Counted from the stretch's first letter, positions 1 to 9,882 are shown. The stretch is 64,000 nucleotides of DNA from Grimontia marina (GCF_900060185.1 NZ_FIZY01000006.1:88316-152315), one strand, 5' to 3'. A program made the numbers and translations. Notes: a model not told the origin generated them from the letters alone.

Positions 1-876
1 AACGGCGTGCATTGCGCGGTGAATGTGCAGCAGCATACCGTTCTGACGACACCAATTTGCAAGACCAGTATTGGCGGTAAAGCCTGCTGTGAGGTAGTCA
101 TGCATAATGATTGGCATGTCGAGTTCCTTGGCGAACTCTGCGCGACGATACATTTCTTCGGGGGTAGGCGCAGTCACATTCAGGTAGTGGCCTTTACGTT
201 CGCCGGTTTCGCGTTCTGCGCGATGAACAGCCTCAGCGACGTACTCAAAGCGATCTCGCCATCGCATAAAGGGTTGAGAGTTAACGTTCTCATCATCTTT
301 AGTAAAGTCGAGCCCACCACGAAGACCTTCGTAACAAGCACGGCCATAGTTTTTTGCAGACAAACCCAATTTGGGTTTGATGGTACAACCCAGTAGAGCA
401 CGGCCATATTTATTTAGCTTATCGCGTTCAACCTGAATACCATTTGGCGGACCACCGCAAGTTTTCACATAGGCAATTGGAAAACGGACATCTTCAAGGC
501 GCAAAGCACGAATTGCTTTAAAGCCAAATACATTGCCCACTAGCGAAGTCAATACGTTAACTACTGAGCCTTCTTCAAATAGGTCAATGGGATAGGCGAC
601 AAATGCATAGAAAGAAGTATCGTCACCTGGGACATCTTCGATCGCATAAGCGCGGCCTTTGTAGTAGTCCAGGTCGGTCAGTAAGTCTGTCCATACTGTT
701 GTCCAAGTTCCTGTAGAAGATTCCGCAGCCACAGCAGCGGCTGCTTCTTCTCTAGGAACCCCTGCTTGAGGCTCTATTTTAAAGCAGGCCAGAAGATCGG
801 TGTCGGCGGGGACGTACTCGGGCATCCAATAGGTTTCCCGGTATTCCTTTACACCTGCCTGATAACTCTTTGCCAT
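1..876 (-). CDS. cbbL: RuBisCO large subunit, form I (partial, 3' end outside window)
   Basis: Ribulose-1,5-bisphosphate carboxylase/oxygenase large chain, the CO2-fixing enzyme of the Calvin cycle. The frame is open from an ATG at 874-876 to the left edge, giving 292 residues of a usual ~470. Visible hallmarks are the N-terminal YRETYW block, [25 protein letters not shown], the catalytic TIKPKLGLS loop, [10 protein letters not shown] containing the carbamylated lysine (about residue 200), and HIHRAMHAV at the edge. The sequence resembles proteobacterial green-type form I (IA-like); the subtype is an inference. An AGGAAA ribosome site lies upstream of the ATG. It is divergent from the cbbT operon, so the ~500-bp gap should hold both promoters. 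cbbS would be expected just off the left edge. Confidence 0.96.
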   Translation of the reverse strand, partial: MAKSYQAGVKEYRETYWMPEYVPADTDLLACFKIEPQAGVPREEAAAAVAAESSTGTWTTVWTDLLTDLDYYKGRAYAIEDVPGDDTSFYAFVAYPIDLFEEGSVVNVLTSLVGNVFGFKAIRALRLEDVRFPIAYVKTCGGPPNGIQVERDKLNKYGRALLGCTIKPKLGLSAKNYGRACYEGLRGGLDFTKDDENVNSQPFMRWRDRFEYVAEAVHRAERETGERKGHYLNVTAPTPEEMYRRAEFAKELDMPIIMHDYLTAGFTANTGLANWCRQNGMLLHIHRAMHAV

Positions 877-1378
877 AACCAATTTCCTTATTTATTGCCG
901 TTGAATTAAATATCATCGCAGTATAAATGCGAACTGCGCTTGCCATTTATTTAGTGTTGTTATTTTTAAATTAAAGTGAAATTGGAAGTTTTTATGACAA
1001 GGATAACTATTATTTAGCATGCTGTTTTTAATGGCCATCATGAATGAAAAAGAAATATTTTAATCTGTATTTTAAAAATAAAATCTTTAAATAACATATT
1101 CATACATTAATTTTGCGTCAGGAAAAAATCAAAGGAAGCAATCAAATAGAAAGAAATAAGTTTTTCTTATCTTTTTCAGAAATATTCCTGATTGGAGAGT
1201 TTAATCCAATCTGTTTAATTTCAAATTCAATCACCTTTTATATGTAAGGTTTTGCGTGATTAATTTGAAACTAAAAAATAATGACTTATCACGCTAACGC
1301 ATTGGAAAGAAAGAATAAAAGCGACAACCCATTCCGGTTGACGCTAATTATCAGGAAATAAAGATAGGGAATACTTCA
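877..1378. promoter_or_regulatory. Divergent cbbL / cbbT promoter region
   Basis: A 502-bp AT-rich non-coding stretch between two oppositely reading Calvin-cycle operons. No ORF of note is visible. In other proteobacteria such regions bind the LysR-type regulator CbbR, but the T-N11-A type half-sites are too degenerate to assign here by eye, and no cbbR gene is in the window. It is reported as regulatory by position only. Confidence 0.5.
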
Positions 1379-3487
1379 ATGAGCAAGGTAAGTCAGTTAT
1401 CTGAGGAGTACAAAACGGCTGAAGCCGAGATACATTTTTCACCCACATCCGACGAAATTCATGAAGATTGCGCTAACGCTTTGCGTATTTTGGCCGTCGA
1501 TATGGTTCAAAACGCCAACTCAGGACACCCCGGTGCTCCCATGGGGATGGCCGATATTGCGACAGTCCTGTGGCGTGAATTTCTGAAACACAATCCACGG
1601 AATCCAGATTGGTCAAACAGGGACCGCTTCGTGCTTTCAAATGGTCATGCTTCCTGTTTGATTTATGGTCTTCTGAATCTGACCGGATACAACGTCACCA
1701 TTGATGACCTTAAGCAGTTCAGACAATTAGGAAGTAAAACGCCAGGGCATCCAGAGATTGGTGTAACGCCAGGCGTAGAAACAACTACTGGTCCCCTTGG
1801 GCAAGGGCTTGCGAATGCGGTGGGCATGGCGCTAGCAGAGAAAACCCTTGCGGCACAGTTCAACAAACCCGGTTTCTACATCGTTGATCATTACACCTAT
1901 ACCTTTTTTGGTGACGGCTGTCTGATGGAAGGCATTTCGCACGAAGTGTGCTCATTAGCAGGCACAATGAAGCTGTCAAAGCTCATCGCCTTTTATGACG
2001 ACAATGGCATCTCTATTGACGGTGACGTAGAAGGCTGGATGACCGACGATACACCGCAGAGATTCCGTGCCTATGGTTGGCATGTGATTGAAGATATCGA
2101 TGGGCACAACCATTACTCCATTCGTGAAGCCATCATGGATGCCCGTGCGGTTGAAGATAAGCCAGTGTTGATTTGCTGTAAAACTGTCATCGGCAAAGGA
2201 TCACCAAACAAAGCAGGATCGCATGATGTGCACGGTGCGCCGCTGGGTAATGATGAGGTAGCCAAGACCCGTAAGTCCATGTCCTGGAATCATGATCCTT
2301 TCGAGATCCCCAAGAAAATCCAAACTTATTGGAACGACAAAACACAAGGTGCTTTAAGGGAAAACCTGTGGAATGCGACTTTTGCAGCCTACAAAGATGA
2401 ATATCCCGAGCTTGCAGCGGAATTTACCCGTCGTATAGAAGGGCAACTGCCTAGAAATTGGGGAGAGGAGTCGGAGCAATTCGTTAGAAAAGCGGCATTG
2501 CAGGCCCAAAGCATCGCCAGCAGACAAGCTTCTCAGCAATCGCTAAACGCCTTTGGTCAGATTTTACCAGAACTGATAGGCGGATCTGCCGACCTCAGTC
2601 CTTCAAACAATACGTTTTGGAAAGGCGCTACCGATAACAACCCTGAGTCACCAGACGGTAACTACATACGTTTTGGTGTGCGTGAGTTTGGTATGAGCGC
2701 AATAGCAAACGGCCTTGCACTCCACGGCGGATTTATCCCTTATTGCGCGACGTTTTTGGTGTTTTCTGACTACGCGAGAAATGCCATCCGGGTAGCTGCG
2801 CTTTCCAAGGTCCACGCTATTTTTGTTTTCACTCATGACTCCATTGGGCTGGGTGAAGATGGCCCAACACACCAACCAATCGAACACCTAACCAGCTTTA
2901 GGGCGATGCCAAACGTGAAAGTGTGGAGACCCTGTGATGCGGTTGAAACGGCGGTTGCATGGAAGAAGGCGATTGAAGATCAGTCTGGTCCTCATATTTT
3001 GGTGTTTTCACGTCAAAGCCTTTCATACCAGCTTCGCCGTGCTGACCAACTTCCACTCATCGAGCGGGGCGGTTACATCCTGCAAGAACATGAAGGACGC
3101 ATGGGTGATGAACCTGACATGATTCTTATCGCCACAGGCTCTGAAATCGAACTCGCTGTTGAAGCCGCTATTTTACTGAACCGTAAATCGATTCATGCCC
3201 GCGTGGTCTCTATGCCTTGCGCTGATGTTTTTGACCAGCAGCCTGCCCACTACCGGAACAGCGTACTTCCATCATCCATAAAATGCCGGATATCAATCGA
3301 AGCCGGTTCCACGTTGGGCTGGCACAAATATGTGGGAAGTGACGGATTTCCTTTAGGTATCGACACCTTTGGCGAATCCGCACCTGCCGCTGCGCTATTT
3401 GAACACTTTGGCCTGACGGTAGAAAAAATCGTCCGACGCGCAGAACGCATGGTCAAGCAATTACGCCCGTCCAAGTCACAGCGTTAA
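1379..3487 (+). CDS. cbbT: Transketolase (Calvin cycle type)
   Basis: Thiamine-diphosphate enzyme that moves two-carbon ketol units between sugar phosphates; in the Calvin cycle it helps regenerate ribulose-5-phosphate. At 702 aa it is slightly longer than the usual ~660-670, partly through an N-terminal extension of about 25 residues. Visible are the N-terminal [10 protein letters not shown] motif, [13 protein letters not shown], the [14 protein letters not shown] stretch, the ThDP motif starting [10 protein letters not shown] (about residue 177), and the C-terminal [20 protein letters not shown] catalytic segment. It is the first gene of a four-gene operon with short gaps (37, 45 and 9 bp), which argues for a role in CO2 fixation rather than being the housekeeping tktA. 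Confidence 0.95.
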   Translation: MSKVSQLSEEYKTAEAEIHFSPTSDEIHEDCANALRILAVDMVQNANSGHPGAPMGMADIATVLWREFLKHNPRNPDWSNRDRFVLSNGHASCLIYGLLNLTGYNVTIDDLKQFRQLGSKTPGHPEIGVTPGVETTTGPLGQGLANAVGMALAEKTLAAQFNKPGFYIVDHYTYTFFGDGCLMEGISHEVCSLAGTMKLSKLIAFYDDNGISIDGDVEGWMTDDTPQRFRAYGWHVIEDIDGHNHYSIREAIMDARAVEDKPVLICCKTVIGKGSPNKAGSHDVHGAPLGNDEVAKTRKSMSWNHDPFEIPKKIQTYWNDKTQGALRENLWNATFAAYKDEYPELAAEFTRRIEGQLPRNWGEESEQFVRKAALQAQSIASRQASQQSLNAFGQILPELIGGSADLSPSNNTFWKGATDNNPESPDGNYIRFGVREFGMSAIANGLALHGGFIPYCATFLVFSDYARNAIRVAALSKVHAIFVFTHDSIGLGEDGPTHQPIEHLTSFRAMPNVKVWRPCDAVETAVAWKKAIEDQSGPHILVFSRQSLSYQLRRADQLPLIERGGYILQEHEGRMGDEPDMILIATGSEIELAVEAAILLNRKSIHARVVSMPCADVFDQQPAHYRNSVLPSSIKCRISIEAGSTLGWHKYVGSDGFPLGIDTFGESAPAAALFEHFGLTVEKIVRRAERMVKQLRPSKSQR

Positions 3488-3523
3488 ACGACTTCTGAAT
3501 CATTGAAATGCAAGGAGAGAGTT

Positions 3524-4588
3524 ATGGCACTCGTTAGTATGAGACAAATGCTAGATCACGCTGCAGAGCAAGGATATGGCGTCCCTGCTTTTAACGTGAA
3601 CAATATGGAACAGGTTCACGCCATTATGGGGGCAGCTGCCGCCTGCGATGCACCTGTGATTCTTCAAGCTTCTGCCGGCGCGCGTACCTATGCCGGTGCG
3701 AGTTTTCTCCGCCACCTAATGCTGGCTTCAGTAGAGCAGTGGCCTTCAATTCCAGTTGTGGTTCACCAGGATCACGGCGCTTCACCTGCGGTGTGTTTGC
3801 AATCGATCCAACAGGGGTTCACCTCCGTCATGATGGACGGCTCATTGCATGAAGATATGAAAACACCTGCAAGTTACGAATATAACTGCGACGTGACCGC
3901 GAAGGTAGTGGAAATGTCCCACGCCTGCGGCGTATCGGTTGAAGGAGAACTTGGCTGTCTTGGCTCATTGGAAACAGGTACTGCTGGTGAAGAAGATGGC
4001 TCCGGCGCTGAGGGTGTGTTAAGTCATGATCAACTTCTGACCGACCCAGAAGAAGCCGCGATGTTCGTGCGACAAACTGGGGTGGATGCATTGGCTATCG
4101 CAATCGGCACCAGCCATGGCGCGTACAAGTTTACCCGACCGCCAACGGGTGACATTCTTGCGATTGACCGAGTAAAAGCAATTCACGAAAGGATCCCTGA
4201 TACACATCTCGTGATGCACGGTTCATCTTCTGTTCCTCAGGATTGGTTGCAAATTATCAATGAGTTTGGCGGCGACATGGGCGAAACCTATGGTGTGCCG
4301 GTAGACGAAATTGTGGAGGGCATCCGCCACGGGGTACGCAAAGTGAATATCGATACCGACCTCCGCATGGCGAGCACTGGAGCAGTCCGTCGTTTCCTTG
4401 CTCAGAATCCAAGTAACTTTGATCCACGCAAGTTTCTTGCTGCCGCAACGAAAGCCATGGAGGCACTCTGTAAGGAGCGTTATGAAGCCTTTGGCTGTGC
4501 GGGTATGGCATCGCAGATCAAGCCAATAAACCTTGAAGACATGTCAACGCGATATGCTTCGGGTGAATTAGACCCTTCCGTCAGATGA
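3524..4588 (+). CDS. cbbA: Fructose-1,6-bisphosphate aldolase, class II (Calvin cycle type)
   Basis: Zinc-dependent aldolase joining glyceraldehyde-3-P and dihydroxyacetone-P to fructose-1,6-bisphosphate, and in the Calvin cycle also forming sedoheptulose-1,7-bisphosphate. The start at 3524 ([10 protein letters not shown]) is preferred to the upstream in-frame ATG at 3503 because an AAGGAGAGAG ribosome site lies just before it. The protein is 354 aa, the normal length for the cbbA subfamily. Metal and substrate residues visible include VVVHQDHG (about residue 80), the [10 protein letters not shown] segment, [23 protein letters not shown] and [11 protein letters not shown]. Second gene of cbbTAPF. 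Confidence 0.95.
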   Translation: MALVSMRQMLDHAAEQGYGVPAFNVNNMEQVHAIMGAAAACDAPVILQASAGARTYAGASFLRHLMLASVEQWPSIPVVVHQDHGASPAVCLQSIQQGFTSVMMDGSLHEDMKTPASYEYNCDVTAKVVEMSHACGVSVEGELGCLGSLETGTAGEEDGSGAEGVLSHDQLLTDPEEAAMFVRQTGVDALAIAIGTSHGAYKFTRPPTGDILAIDRVKAIHERIPDTHLVMHGSSSVPQDWLQIINEFGGDMGETYGVPVDEIVEGIRHGVRKVNIDTDLRMASTGAVRRFLAQNPSNFDPRKFLAAATKAMEALCKERYEAFGCAGMASQIKPINLEDMSTRYASGELDPSVR

Positions 4589-4633
4589 GTTCTAGCTGAT
4601 TGTTACTCACATTCCATCTGAAGGAGAAAAACT

Positions 4634-5560
4634 ATGTCTGTAAAACATCCTATTGTGGCGGTAACTGGCTCATCTGGAGCAGGAACGTCCACAGTAAAAA
4701 ATGCGATGGAGCAAATTTTCCGTCGTAACCAATTTCAAGCTGCAGTTATTGAAGGCGACAGCTACCACAAATACGACCGTGCCGACATGCGCGAGCGTCT
4801 AAAACGCGCCCAGGAAAAGGGTAAAAACCTAAGTCACTTTGGCCCTGAAGGTAACGACTTCTGCGAGCTCGAAAAGACATTTCGTGCATACGCTGAAACA
4901 GGCACCGGACTGCGACGTTACTACATCCACAATGAAGAAGAAGCAATGCTTCACGGTTCGAAACCTGGCACCTTCACTCAGTGGTCGTCAATTCCAGAAG
5001 GCTCAGACCTTCTCTTCTATGAAGGTCTGCACGGCGGTGTTGTAACCTCTAACAGTAATGTAGCGCAATACGTGGATCTGCTTATTGGTGTCGTGCCGAT
5101 TGTTAATCTTGAATGGATTCAGAAAATCCATAGAGATACCAATGTGCGTGGTTATAGCCGAGAAGCGGTAACGGACACTATTTTGCGTCGTATGCACGAT
5201 TACGTTCATTACATCACACCACAGTTCTCGCTGACGGATATCAACTTCCAGCGTGTTCCCATGGTAGATACATCAAACCCCTTTATCTCCCGAGATATTC
5301 CAACGTTGGATGAAAGCATGGTGGTGATCCGTTTCCGCGATCCAAAGAAAGCCGGTGTCGATTTCCAATACCTTCTTAACATGATTGATGGTTCAGTCAT
5401 GTCACGCCGCAATAACATTGTAGTGCCGGGTGGGAAAATGGGTTTAGCGATGGAGCTCATCATGCAGCCATTAATTGAGGAGCTAGTGCTGCATGGCTCA
5501 AACCGAGTAAGTGTTGAAACCACTCATGACCGCTTTTCAAAGCGCGTCCCCGCGCTTTAA
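4634..5560 (+). CDS. cbbP: Phosphoribulokinase
   Basis: ATP-dependent kinase making ribulose-1,5-bisphosphate, the substrate of RuBisCO. Together with RuBisCO it is diagnostic of a Calvin cycle. At 308 aa it fits the octameric proteobacterial (class I) type of ~290 aa rather than the longer plant/cyanobacterial form. The Walker A motif GSSGAGTST is at residues 12-20, followed by IEGDSYHKYDR, NLSHFGPEGNDF, and YEGLHGG in the Walker B region. A ribosome site (AAGGAG) precedes the ATG. It lies between cbbA and cbbF in the same operon. Confidence 0.97.
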   Translation: MSVKHPIVAVTGSSGAGTSTVKNAMEQIFRRNQFQAAVIEGDSYHKYDRADMRERLKRAQEKGKNLSHFGPEGNDFCELEKTFRAYAETGTGLRRYYIHNEEEAMLHGSKPGTFTQWSSIPEGSDLLFYEGLHGGVVTSNSNVAQYVDLLIGVVPIVNLEWIQKIHRDTNVRGYSREAVTDTILRRMHDYVHYITPQFSLTDINFQRVPMVDTSNPFISRDIPTLDESMVVIRFRDPKKAGVDFQYLLNMIDGSVMSRRNNIVVPGGKMGLAMELIMQPLIEELVLHGSNRVSVETTHDRFSKRVPAL

Positions 5561-5569
5561 GGAGGCAAT

Positions 5570-6619
5570 ATGATCAGGAAAGGGACAACATTTACCCGGT
5601 TTATTATCGAAGATCTGAGAAAGCTTCCGGAAGCAACGGGAGACTTTACGCTTTTGTTAAGCACAATCGTCACTGCATGTAAGGAGATTGCTGATGATGT
5701 GAGCCGCGGACAGCTTATTAACGTGTTAGGATCCGCGGAAACTGAAAACATTCAGGGTGAAACCCAAAAGAAACTTGATGTCATTTCTAACGATATCCTT
5801 ATTCGCGCCCTTGAATGGTCTGGCCATCTTGGTGGCATGGCGTCAGAAGAGATGGAGGAAGCGTATCCGATCCCGGCCAAATTCCCTAAGGGAAAATACC
5901 TGCTGGTCTTTGACCCGCTTGATGGCTCATCAAATACCGAAGTGAATGTGTCGATTGGGACAATCTTTTCCATTCTTCGCTGCCCGCCGGGTATTGTCGA
6001 GCCTACCGAAGATGATTTCCTTCAGGCAGGAGCAAAACAAGTCTGTGCGGGGTATGTTCTATATGGACCCGCTACCAATCTGGTGCTGACGACGGGTCAG
6101 GGTGTGAATGGATTCACCCTGGATAGAGACATTGGCGAATTTATCCTCACACATCCAAAGCTAACTATCCCGGAAAAAACCAACGAGTTTGCCATCAATA
6201 TGTCGAATCAGCGCCACTGGGAACCTGCAGTGAAACGCTATATCGACGAAGTGGTAGCCGGACAAGAAGGGCCAAGAGGAAGGGACTTCAACACTCGCTG
6301 GGTTGCATCCATGGTCGCAGAAGTCCATCGAATCCTGATGCGGGGTGGCATCTTCCTTTATCCCAAAGATAACCGAGAGAATGTGAAAGAAGGGCGCCTA
6401 CGTCTCCTTTATGAAGCGAATCCCATGAGCTTCATCATTGAGCAAGCTGGAGGTGCGGCATCAACGGGAAGAGAGCGGATCCTTTCCGTAAAGCCACAAA
6501 GGTTACACCAACGCATCCCCGTCATTATTGGTGCAAGAGAGGAGGTTGAGCGGGTAGAGCGCTATCACCTGACAATGGATAAATTACAGAGTGAATCCCC
6601 GCAAACCACCATTGGCTAG
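5570..6619 (+). CDS. cbbF: Fructose-1,6-bisphosphatase class I (Calvin cycle type)
   Basis: Mg-dependent sugar bisphosphatase; in cbb operons it acts on fructose-1,6- and often sedoheptulose-1,7-bisphosphate. 349 aa. The metal-binding core [12 protein letters not shown] (about residue 114), the [10 protein letters not shown] segment and the C-terminal [18 protein letters not shown] are typical of class I FBPases. It starts 9 bp after cbbP with an AGGAGG ribosome site, so it is translationally close to cbbP. A strong hairpin follows the stop, closing the operon. Confidence 0.95.
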   Translation: MIRKGTTFTRFIIEDLRKLPEATGDFTLLLSTIVTACKEIADDVSRGQLINVLGSAETENIQGETQKKLDVISNDILIRALEWSGHLGGMASEEMEEAYPIPAKFPKGKYLLVFDPLDGSSNTEVNVSIGTIFSILRCPPGIVEPTEDDFLQAGAKQVCAGYVLYGPATNLVLTTGQGVNGFTLDRDIGEFILTHPKLTIPEKTNEFAINMSNQRHWEPAVKRYIDEVVAGQEGPRGRDFNTRWVASMVAEVHRILMRGGIFLYPKDNRENVKEGRLRLLYEANPMSFIIEQAGGAASTGRERILSVKPQRLHQRIPVIIGAREEVERVERYHLTMDKLQSESPQTTIG

Positions 6620-6629
6620 TACCGGAAAA

Positions 6630-6655
6630 GGCCCACAAAAATGGGCCATTTTTTG
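6630..6655 (+). terminator. Rho-independent terminator after cbbF
   Basis: Stem GGCCCA / TGGGCC around a CAAAAA loop followed by ATTTTTTG, 10 bp after the cbbF stop. It separates cbbTAPF from the next gene. Confidence 0.85.
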
Positions 6656-6709
6656 CGAATAAACCAAATGGCACTAAAGCGTCGATGACCAAAAGGAAAG
6701 GGGAGTAGA

Positions 6710-7588
6710 ATGAAGATGGAACCGTCAGATACCCATGAAAAAAACACACTGCAGACTTTATTGAAAATGACGGAAATAGATGTCAGATCTCTTCTGTCCG
6801 ATATAGTGCGAAGTGCAGCAATCAAAGCGGTTTTACCAAAATTCCACCGAGGGATAGCGACATCAGACATCAACTACAAGGCTAATTGTGACATTGTCAC
6901 AGGTGCAGATTTGGAAATGCAACAGCTGCTAATAGAGGCACTAAGAACATATTGGCCGCAAATACCAGTCCTGGGAGAAGAACAGTCCCGGGCTATTCAA
7001 TTCTCGATATTCGAAGAACAAGATCAGCCTTTTTGGGTATTAGATCCTATAGATGGCACCAGTAACTTTGCTTTTGGCATTCCTTACTTCTGCACATCGC
7101 TCGCATTGCTTTACAAGGGTCAGGTTTGGTTGGGGCTGGTTTACGACCCGAATAGAGACGAGTTGTTTTATGCCACTTTGGGCAGAGGTGCAACATTGAA
7201 CAGTATTGATTTAGACTTTACTGAACTGAAAGCATGCGACGACTTGAAGAGTTCTATGGCGTTGATCGACTTTAAACGCCTGCCCAAAGAATTGGCATCC
7301 CATCTGGCAGCTCATCCACCTTATCGCTCACAGCGCAGTTTTGGTGCTAGCGCTCTAGATTGGTGTTGGATTGCTGCTAATCGTTGTCAACTATACCTTC
7401 ACGGCAATCAAAAGCTTTGGGATTACGTCGCTGGGAGTTTGATCCTGCAGGAGGCGGGTGGTGCTTGTTCGTCTTTTGATGGTACAAAGATTTTTGATAA
7501 CAGCATGCATTCAAAGGCGGTAATCGGAGCAACCTATCCGGATCTGTTTAGACAATGGCGCGATTATCTTGATCCATTTCTTTCGTAG
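6710..7588 (+). CDS. Inositol monophosphatase family phosphatase
   Basis: Li-sensitive Mg-dependent phosphatase fold (FIG superfamily). 292 aa. The two family signatures are visible: VLDPIDGTSNFAFG (about residue 109) and the C-terminal LWDYVAGSLILQEAGG. The substrate is not readable; family members act on inositol-1-P, histidinol-P, PAP or sugar phosphates. It follows the Calvin operon in the same direction but after a terminator, with its own AAAGGAAAGGGGAG ribosome site. A link to sugar-phosphate metabolism is possible but is inferred from position only. Confidence 0.85.
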   Translation: MKMEPSDTHEKNTLQTLLKMTEIDVRSLLSDIVRSAAIKAVLPKFHRGIATSDINYKANCDIVTGADLEMQQLLIEALRTYWPQIPVLGEEQSRAIQFSIFEEQDQPFWVLDPIDGTSNFAFGIPYFCTSLALLYKGQVWLGLVYDPNRDELFYATLGRGATLNSIDLDFTELKACDDLKSSMALIDFKRLPKELASHLAAHPPYRSQRSFGASALDWCWIAANRCQLYLHGNQKLWDYVAGSLILQEAGGACSSFDGTKIFDNSMHSKAVIGATYPDLFRQWRDYLDPFLS

Positions 7589-7711
7589 CTTGAGGAAGGT
7601 TCCGAGTTCTACTGTTTGAGAGTTTTAGATACGAATTCTAATAATATAGGCATAGAATCTACGGGGGCGAACTAAGCTTTTCTTGTCTATATTATTGATA
7701 TTGCGTGAACT

Positions 7712-8224
7712 ATGTGTATTCAAGAACTACGGAAAGAATTCGAAGCTGCGGTCGAAGTTGCGCAGGCAGAAGCCGACTATTACAAAAAATGGCAAGGTCG
7801 ATTTCGGCGGGCGTCATTTTTTATCAGGGTATTTTCCGTATCCGCATTTTTGATAGCGACAGTTACAGCGTTTGGGGCGAAAGATAGCGAGAAGCTTAGC
7901 TTGGCACTAATGGCAGTAGCCGGGATTCTGGGGATTTGTGACCAGGTATTCTTGATTAGTAGCAATTGGCGACGTTACGCCAAAGCTAGGTTAGAAATCG
8001 AGTTACTCATAGCGGTCGCCAACATTGAGTGGGCTGAACTGTTGAGCAAAATGACGAGTGAAGATGTCGTTAGCCCTGAACATCGACAAGCAGCATTTCA
8101 GCTTTTCAAAAATTTGGTGAAGGACACCAAGGAAATTTCAATTTCGGAAACCAGAGGTTGGGATTCGGAGTTGGAAGTAGCAATGAAGCAACTTGGAGAA
8201 CTGACCAAATCCAGCAACGGCTAA
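7712..8224 (+). CDS. SLATT-like two-helix membrane protein
   Basis: 170 aa with a soluble, charged N-terminal helix (residues 1-30), two adjacent hydrophobic helices (about 32-55 and 62-85, the second containing LSLALMAVAGILGICDQVF), then a helical cytoplasmic C-terminus. This arrangement resembles the SLATT/DUF4231 2TM family, whose members are often effector parts of nucleotide-sensing conflict systems. No sensor (SMODS, SLOG) or other partner is next to it, so a defence role is only a possibility. There is no clear ribosome site before the ATG. It is the last gene before dif and lies outside the prophage boundary. Confidence 0.55.
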   Translation: MCIQELRKEFEAAVEVAQAEADYYKKWQGRFRRASFFIRVFSVSAFLIATVTAFGAKDSEKLSLALMAVAGILGICDQVFLISSNWRRYAKARLEIELLIAVANIEWAELLSKMTSEDVVSPEHRQAAFQLFKNLVKDTKEISISETRGWDSELEVAMKQLGELTKSSNG

Positions 8225-8320
8225 GCGGATTCCAGTGCAAAAGCTTTTCACGATAATTCACCAAAGCTAGAAGAACTCTGTTGGAACAGAATGATCCGAT
8301 ATGAGCGTCTTAGAGAATTG

Positions 8321-8354
8321 GTAATTATCTATTTTATGGTAAATAGATAATTAC
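8321..8354. repeat. Perfect 14-bp inverted repeat left of dif
   Basis: Two perfect 14-bp arms, GTAATTATCTATTT at 8321-8334 and its reverse complement at 8341-8354, around TATGGT. There is no T-tract after either arm, so it is a poor intrinsic terminator. It sits about 80 bp to the left of dif. Function unknown; it could be a protein-binding site or a transcript end. Confidence 0.7.
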
Positions 8355-8433
8355 GTTCAATATACTGAAATCCTTGAAGAAAGCGGGTAATGACAGACAT
8401 AGGAGGGGCAGATTTAGCGTAGCTATAGATAGT

Positions 8434-8461
8434 ATTTAACATAATATACATAATGCGCACT
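8434..8461. other. dif: Chromosomal dif site (prophage left junction, attL)
   Basis: 28-bp XerCD site: XerD arm ATTTAACATAA (8434-8444), central TATACA (8445-8450), XerC arm TAATGCGCACT (8451-8461). Read on the other strand, this matches my memory of Vibrio cholerae chromosome I dif except for one base in the central region. It is the site where chromosome dimers are resolved at the end of replication. A second copy with only the central region and XerC arm intact lies at 19122-19149, so this is also the left end of the inserted prophage. Confidence 0.92.
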
Positions 8462-8711
8462 GAGAGCCTGATATTTAACAAATGCCCGTTTCCTGATTCG
8501 GTATCACTTCATGTTACTGATTTTAGACATTTTTTCCCGATACATTTCACCTGCGCTACCTTGCCTCGTTTCACTCACACTCTGCATACTATTTTACGCA
8601 GTTTAACCCTGTTGCCTTCGTGCGTCCGGTTAAATCTGCTTTGCCGATGGTGCGCGCCGTCATTAATCGAAAAAAACATTCAAGCAACGGTTAGTTGTGT
8701 GAGGTAAACCC

Positions 8712-9140
8712 ATGTTACTTGATGCGTTCCGCGCGCTGTTCTGGCGTGAATTCAACTCGATACACGATGGCGCGGCCTATTTTCATGTGCGACCTGTGAC
8801 GGTCAAACGCTGGCTGGATGGCTCGACGCCACCCAATCCGATGGCTGAAAAACTGCTGATTATCAAAGCCCGCGGCTACCTGCCGAACGATTTGAACTGG
8901 CAAGGCTTTAAAGTCAATGAAGCCCGCGCCGTGATTATCACCCCGGATGGCCGCGAGTTTGCACCGCGTGAGCTGGAAGCCTTTCCGCTCTGGCGTGACC
9001 AGTACCACGCGCTGAAAGACCGCTACGGCCTGATTGAGCGCCCGCCTGTCAAACCTGCCGCCGCGCCTGTCACAATCTACCGAGGAGGGAAACGCAAGCA
9101 GCCCGCGCCGTGGATACCCACAAGGGACAAAATGAAGTGA
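8712..9140 (+). CDS. Phage DUF3653-like putative regulator
   Basis: 142 aa. The N-terminal ~50 residues (AAYFHVRPVTVKRWLDGSTPPNPMAEKLL) look like a helix-turn-helix with the RWLDG type recognition region. The middle contains LPNDLNWQGFKV and ITPDGREFAPRELEAF, which I recognise as the DUF3653 phage family of vibrios. It lies at the left end of the prophage and reads inward on the plus strand, against the structural operon, ending at a shared bidirectional terminator. A decayed copy of the same gene lies just outside the right junction (19231-19470). The role as a regulator is inferred. Confidence 0.75.
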   Translation: MLLDAFRALFWREFNSIHDGAAYFHVRPVTVKRWLDGSTPPNPMAEKLLIIKARGYLPNDLNWQGFKVNEARAVIITPDGREFAPRELEAFPLWRDQYHALKDRYGLIERPPVKPAAAPVTIYRGGKRKQPAPWIPTRDKMK

Positions 9141-9150
9141 AGTAATAAAA

Positions 9151-9172
9151 AAGCCCGCGATTGCGGGCTTCT
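9151..9172. terminator. Bidirectional terminator between converging prophage genes
   Basis: AAGCCCGC (9151-9158), loop GATT, GCGGGCTT (9163-9170), with A-rich and T-rich flanks. It lies between two convergent genes that stop at 9140 and 9179. Confidence 0.85.
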
Positions 9173-9178
9173 TTGTAG

Positions 9179-9583
9179 TTAACGTTTTTCAATTTTATCT
9201 GACATGAATTGATAGACTTGAACAACCCAAGTCTCGGTGTGCTCTTCGATGTCTGAAAATTTAATTTGAAACTCTTCTTTTTTGGGGAGTTTGACGAGCG
9301 CTACGGTGCTGTTGCGAGGTATCATTGAAAAAACTTTCACGTCACCTAAACAGACTTTAACTGAATTTAGGACGCTAGTAGCTTCAAACTTGACGTCACG
9401 AGACTGTTTATTGATTTTTTCAACTGCATTTTGCATTGCATTGTAAAGAGCGTCTGCCTGCTTTTGCACGATGTTGTCCTTTTCTTCCTGCTCCAACCTT
9501 GCCTTTTCTTTTTTCAGCCTGTCAGATTCAATATTGGCTTTTCGTTGTGCATCAATTTTGTTTAGGGACTCTTCTAAAGACAT
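9179..9583 (-). CDS. Coiled-coil prophage cargo protein, unknown function
   Basis: 134 aa. Residues ~1-55 are a charged Lys/Glu-rich coiled coil; the rest is a small mixed domain (KFEATSVLNSVKVCLGDVKVFSM). The coding sequence is clearly more AT-rich than the neighbouring capsid genes. It has a very strong AGGAGGT ribosome site and a 146-bp gap from the upstream gene, so it is probably transcribed on its own. These traits suggest an accessory gene picked up by the phage. I do not recognise the family. Confidence 0.75.
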   Translation of the reverse strand: MSLEESLNKIDAQRKANIESDRLKKEKARLEQEEKDNIVQKQADALYNAMQNAVEKINKQSRDVKFEATSVLNSVKVCLGDVKVFSMIPRNSTVALVKLPKKEEFQIKFSDIEEHTETWVVQVYQFMSDKIEKR

Positions 9584-9729
9584 TGCTGATACCTCCTATA
9601 TGTTAAACAGCCATACATATATGGGGGTTATTGCATAATTTTCAATGCTTACTAAGAAAATATTTTCATTATTTTCAATTGATTAAAAAAGCCGCACTGT
9701 GGCGACTTTGTGTTCGAACCTAGCACTAA

Positions 9730-9879
9730 CTAAAACAGCTTTCTCTGCTTTCTGGCTTTTGCGCCTTTCTTGCCTGCGGCGCTCAATACCTTTTTCATCC
9801 GGGTGCGAAATTTGGCGTCATTCTTCCACTTGCGCGCGGTGGCCTGACCGCCCTTTTTACCTGCCTGCTTGACGTTCAT
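9730..9879 (-). CDS. Small very basic phage protein (49 aa)
   Basis: Opens with MNVKQAGKKGGQATARKWK and ends ARKQRKLF, with 17 Lys/Arg in 49 residues. It is probably a nucleic-acid-binding protein or a condensing virion component. It follows the 46-aa membrane protein gene after only 3 bp (stop 9883-9885, start 9879) and is the last gene of the leftward operon before the cargo gene. It has a GGA-containing ribosome site inside the preceding gene's end. Function unknown. Confidence 0.65.
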   Translation of the reverse strand: MNVKQAGKKGGQATARKWKNDAKFRTRMKKVLSAAGKKGAKARKQRKLF

Positions 9880-9882
9880 GTT

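Noticed and set aside
1229..1261. AATCAC/GTGATT inverted repeat in the cbb intergenic region as a regulator site
   Set aside because: Six-base arms with a long AT-rich spacer; expected by chance in such sequence.
8453..8707. 84-codon open frame starting in the XerC arm of dif
   Set aside because: The ATG is part of the dif sequence, there is no ribosome site, and the translation is Cys/His/Leu-rich without domain character. More likely the non-coding leader of the phage gene at 8712.
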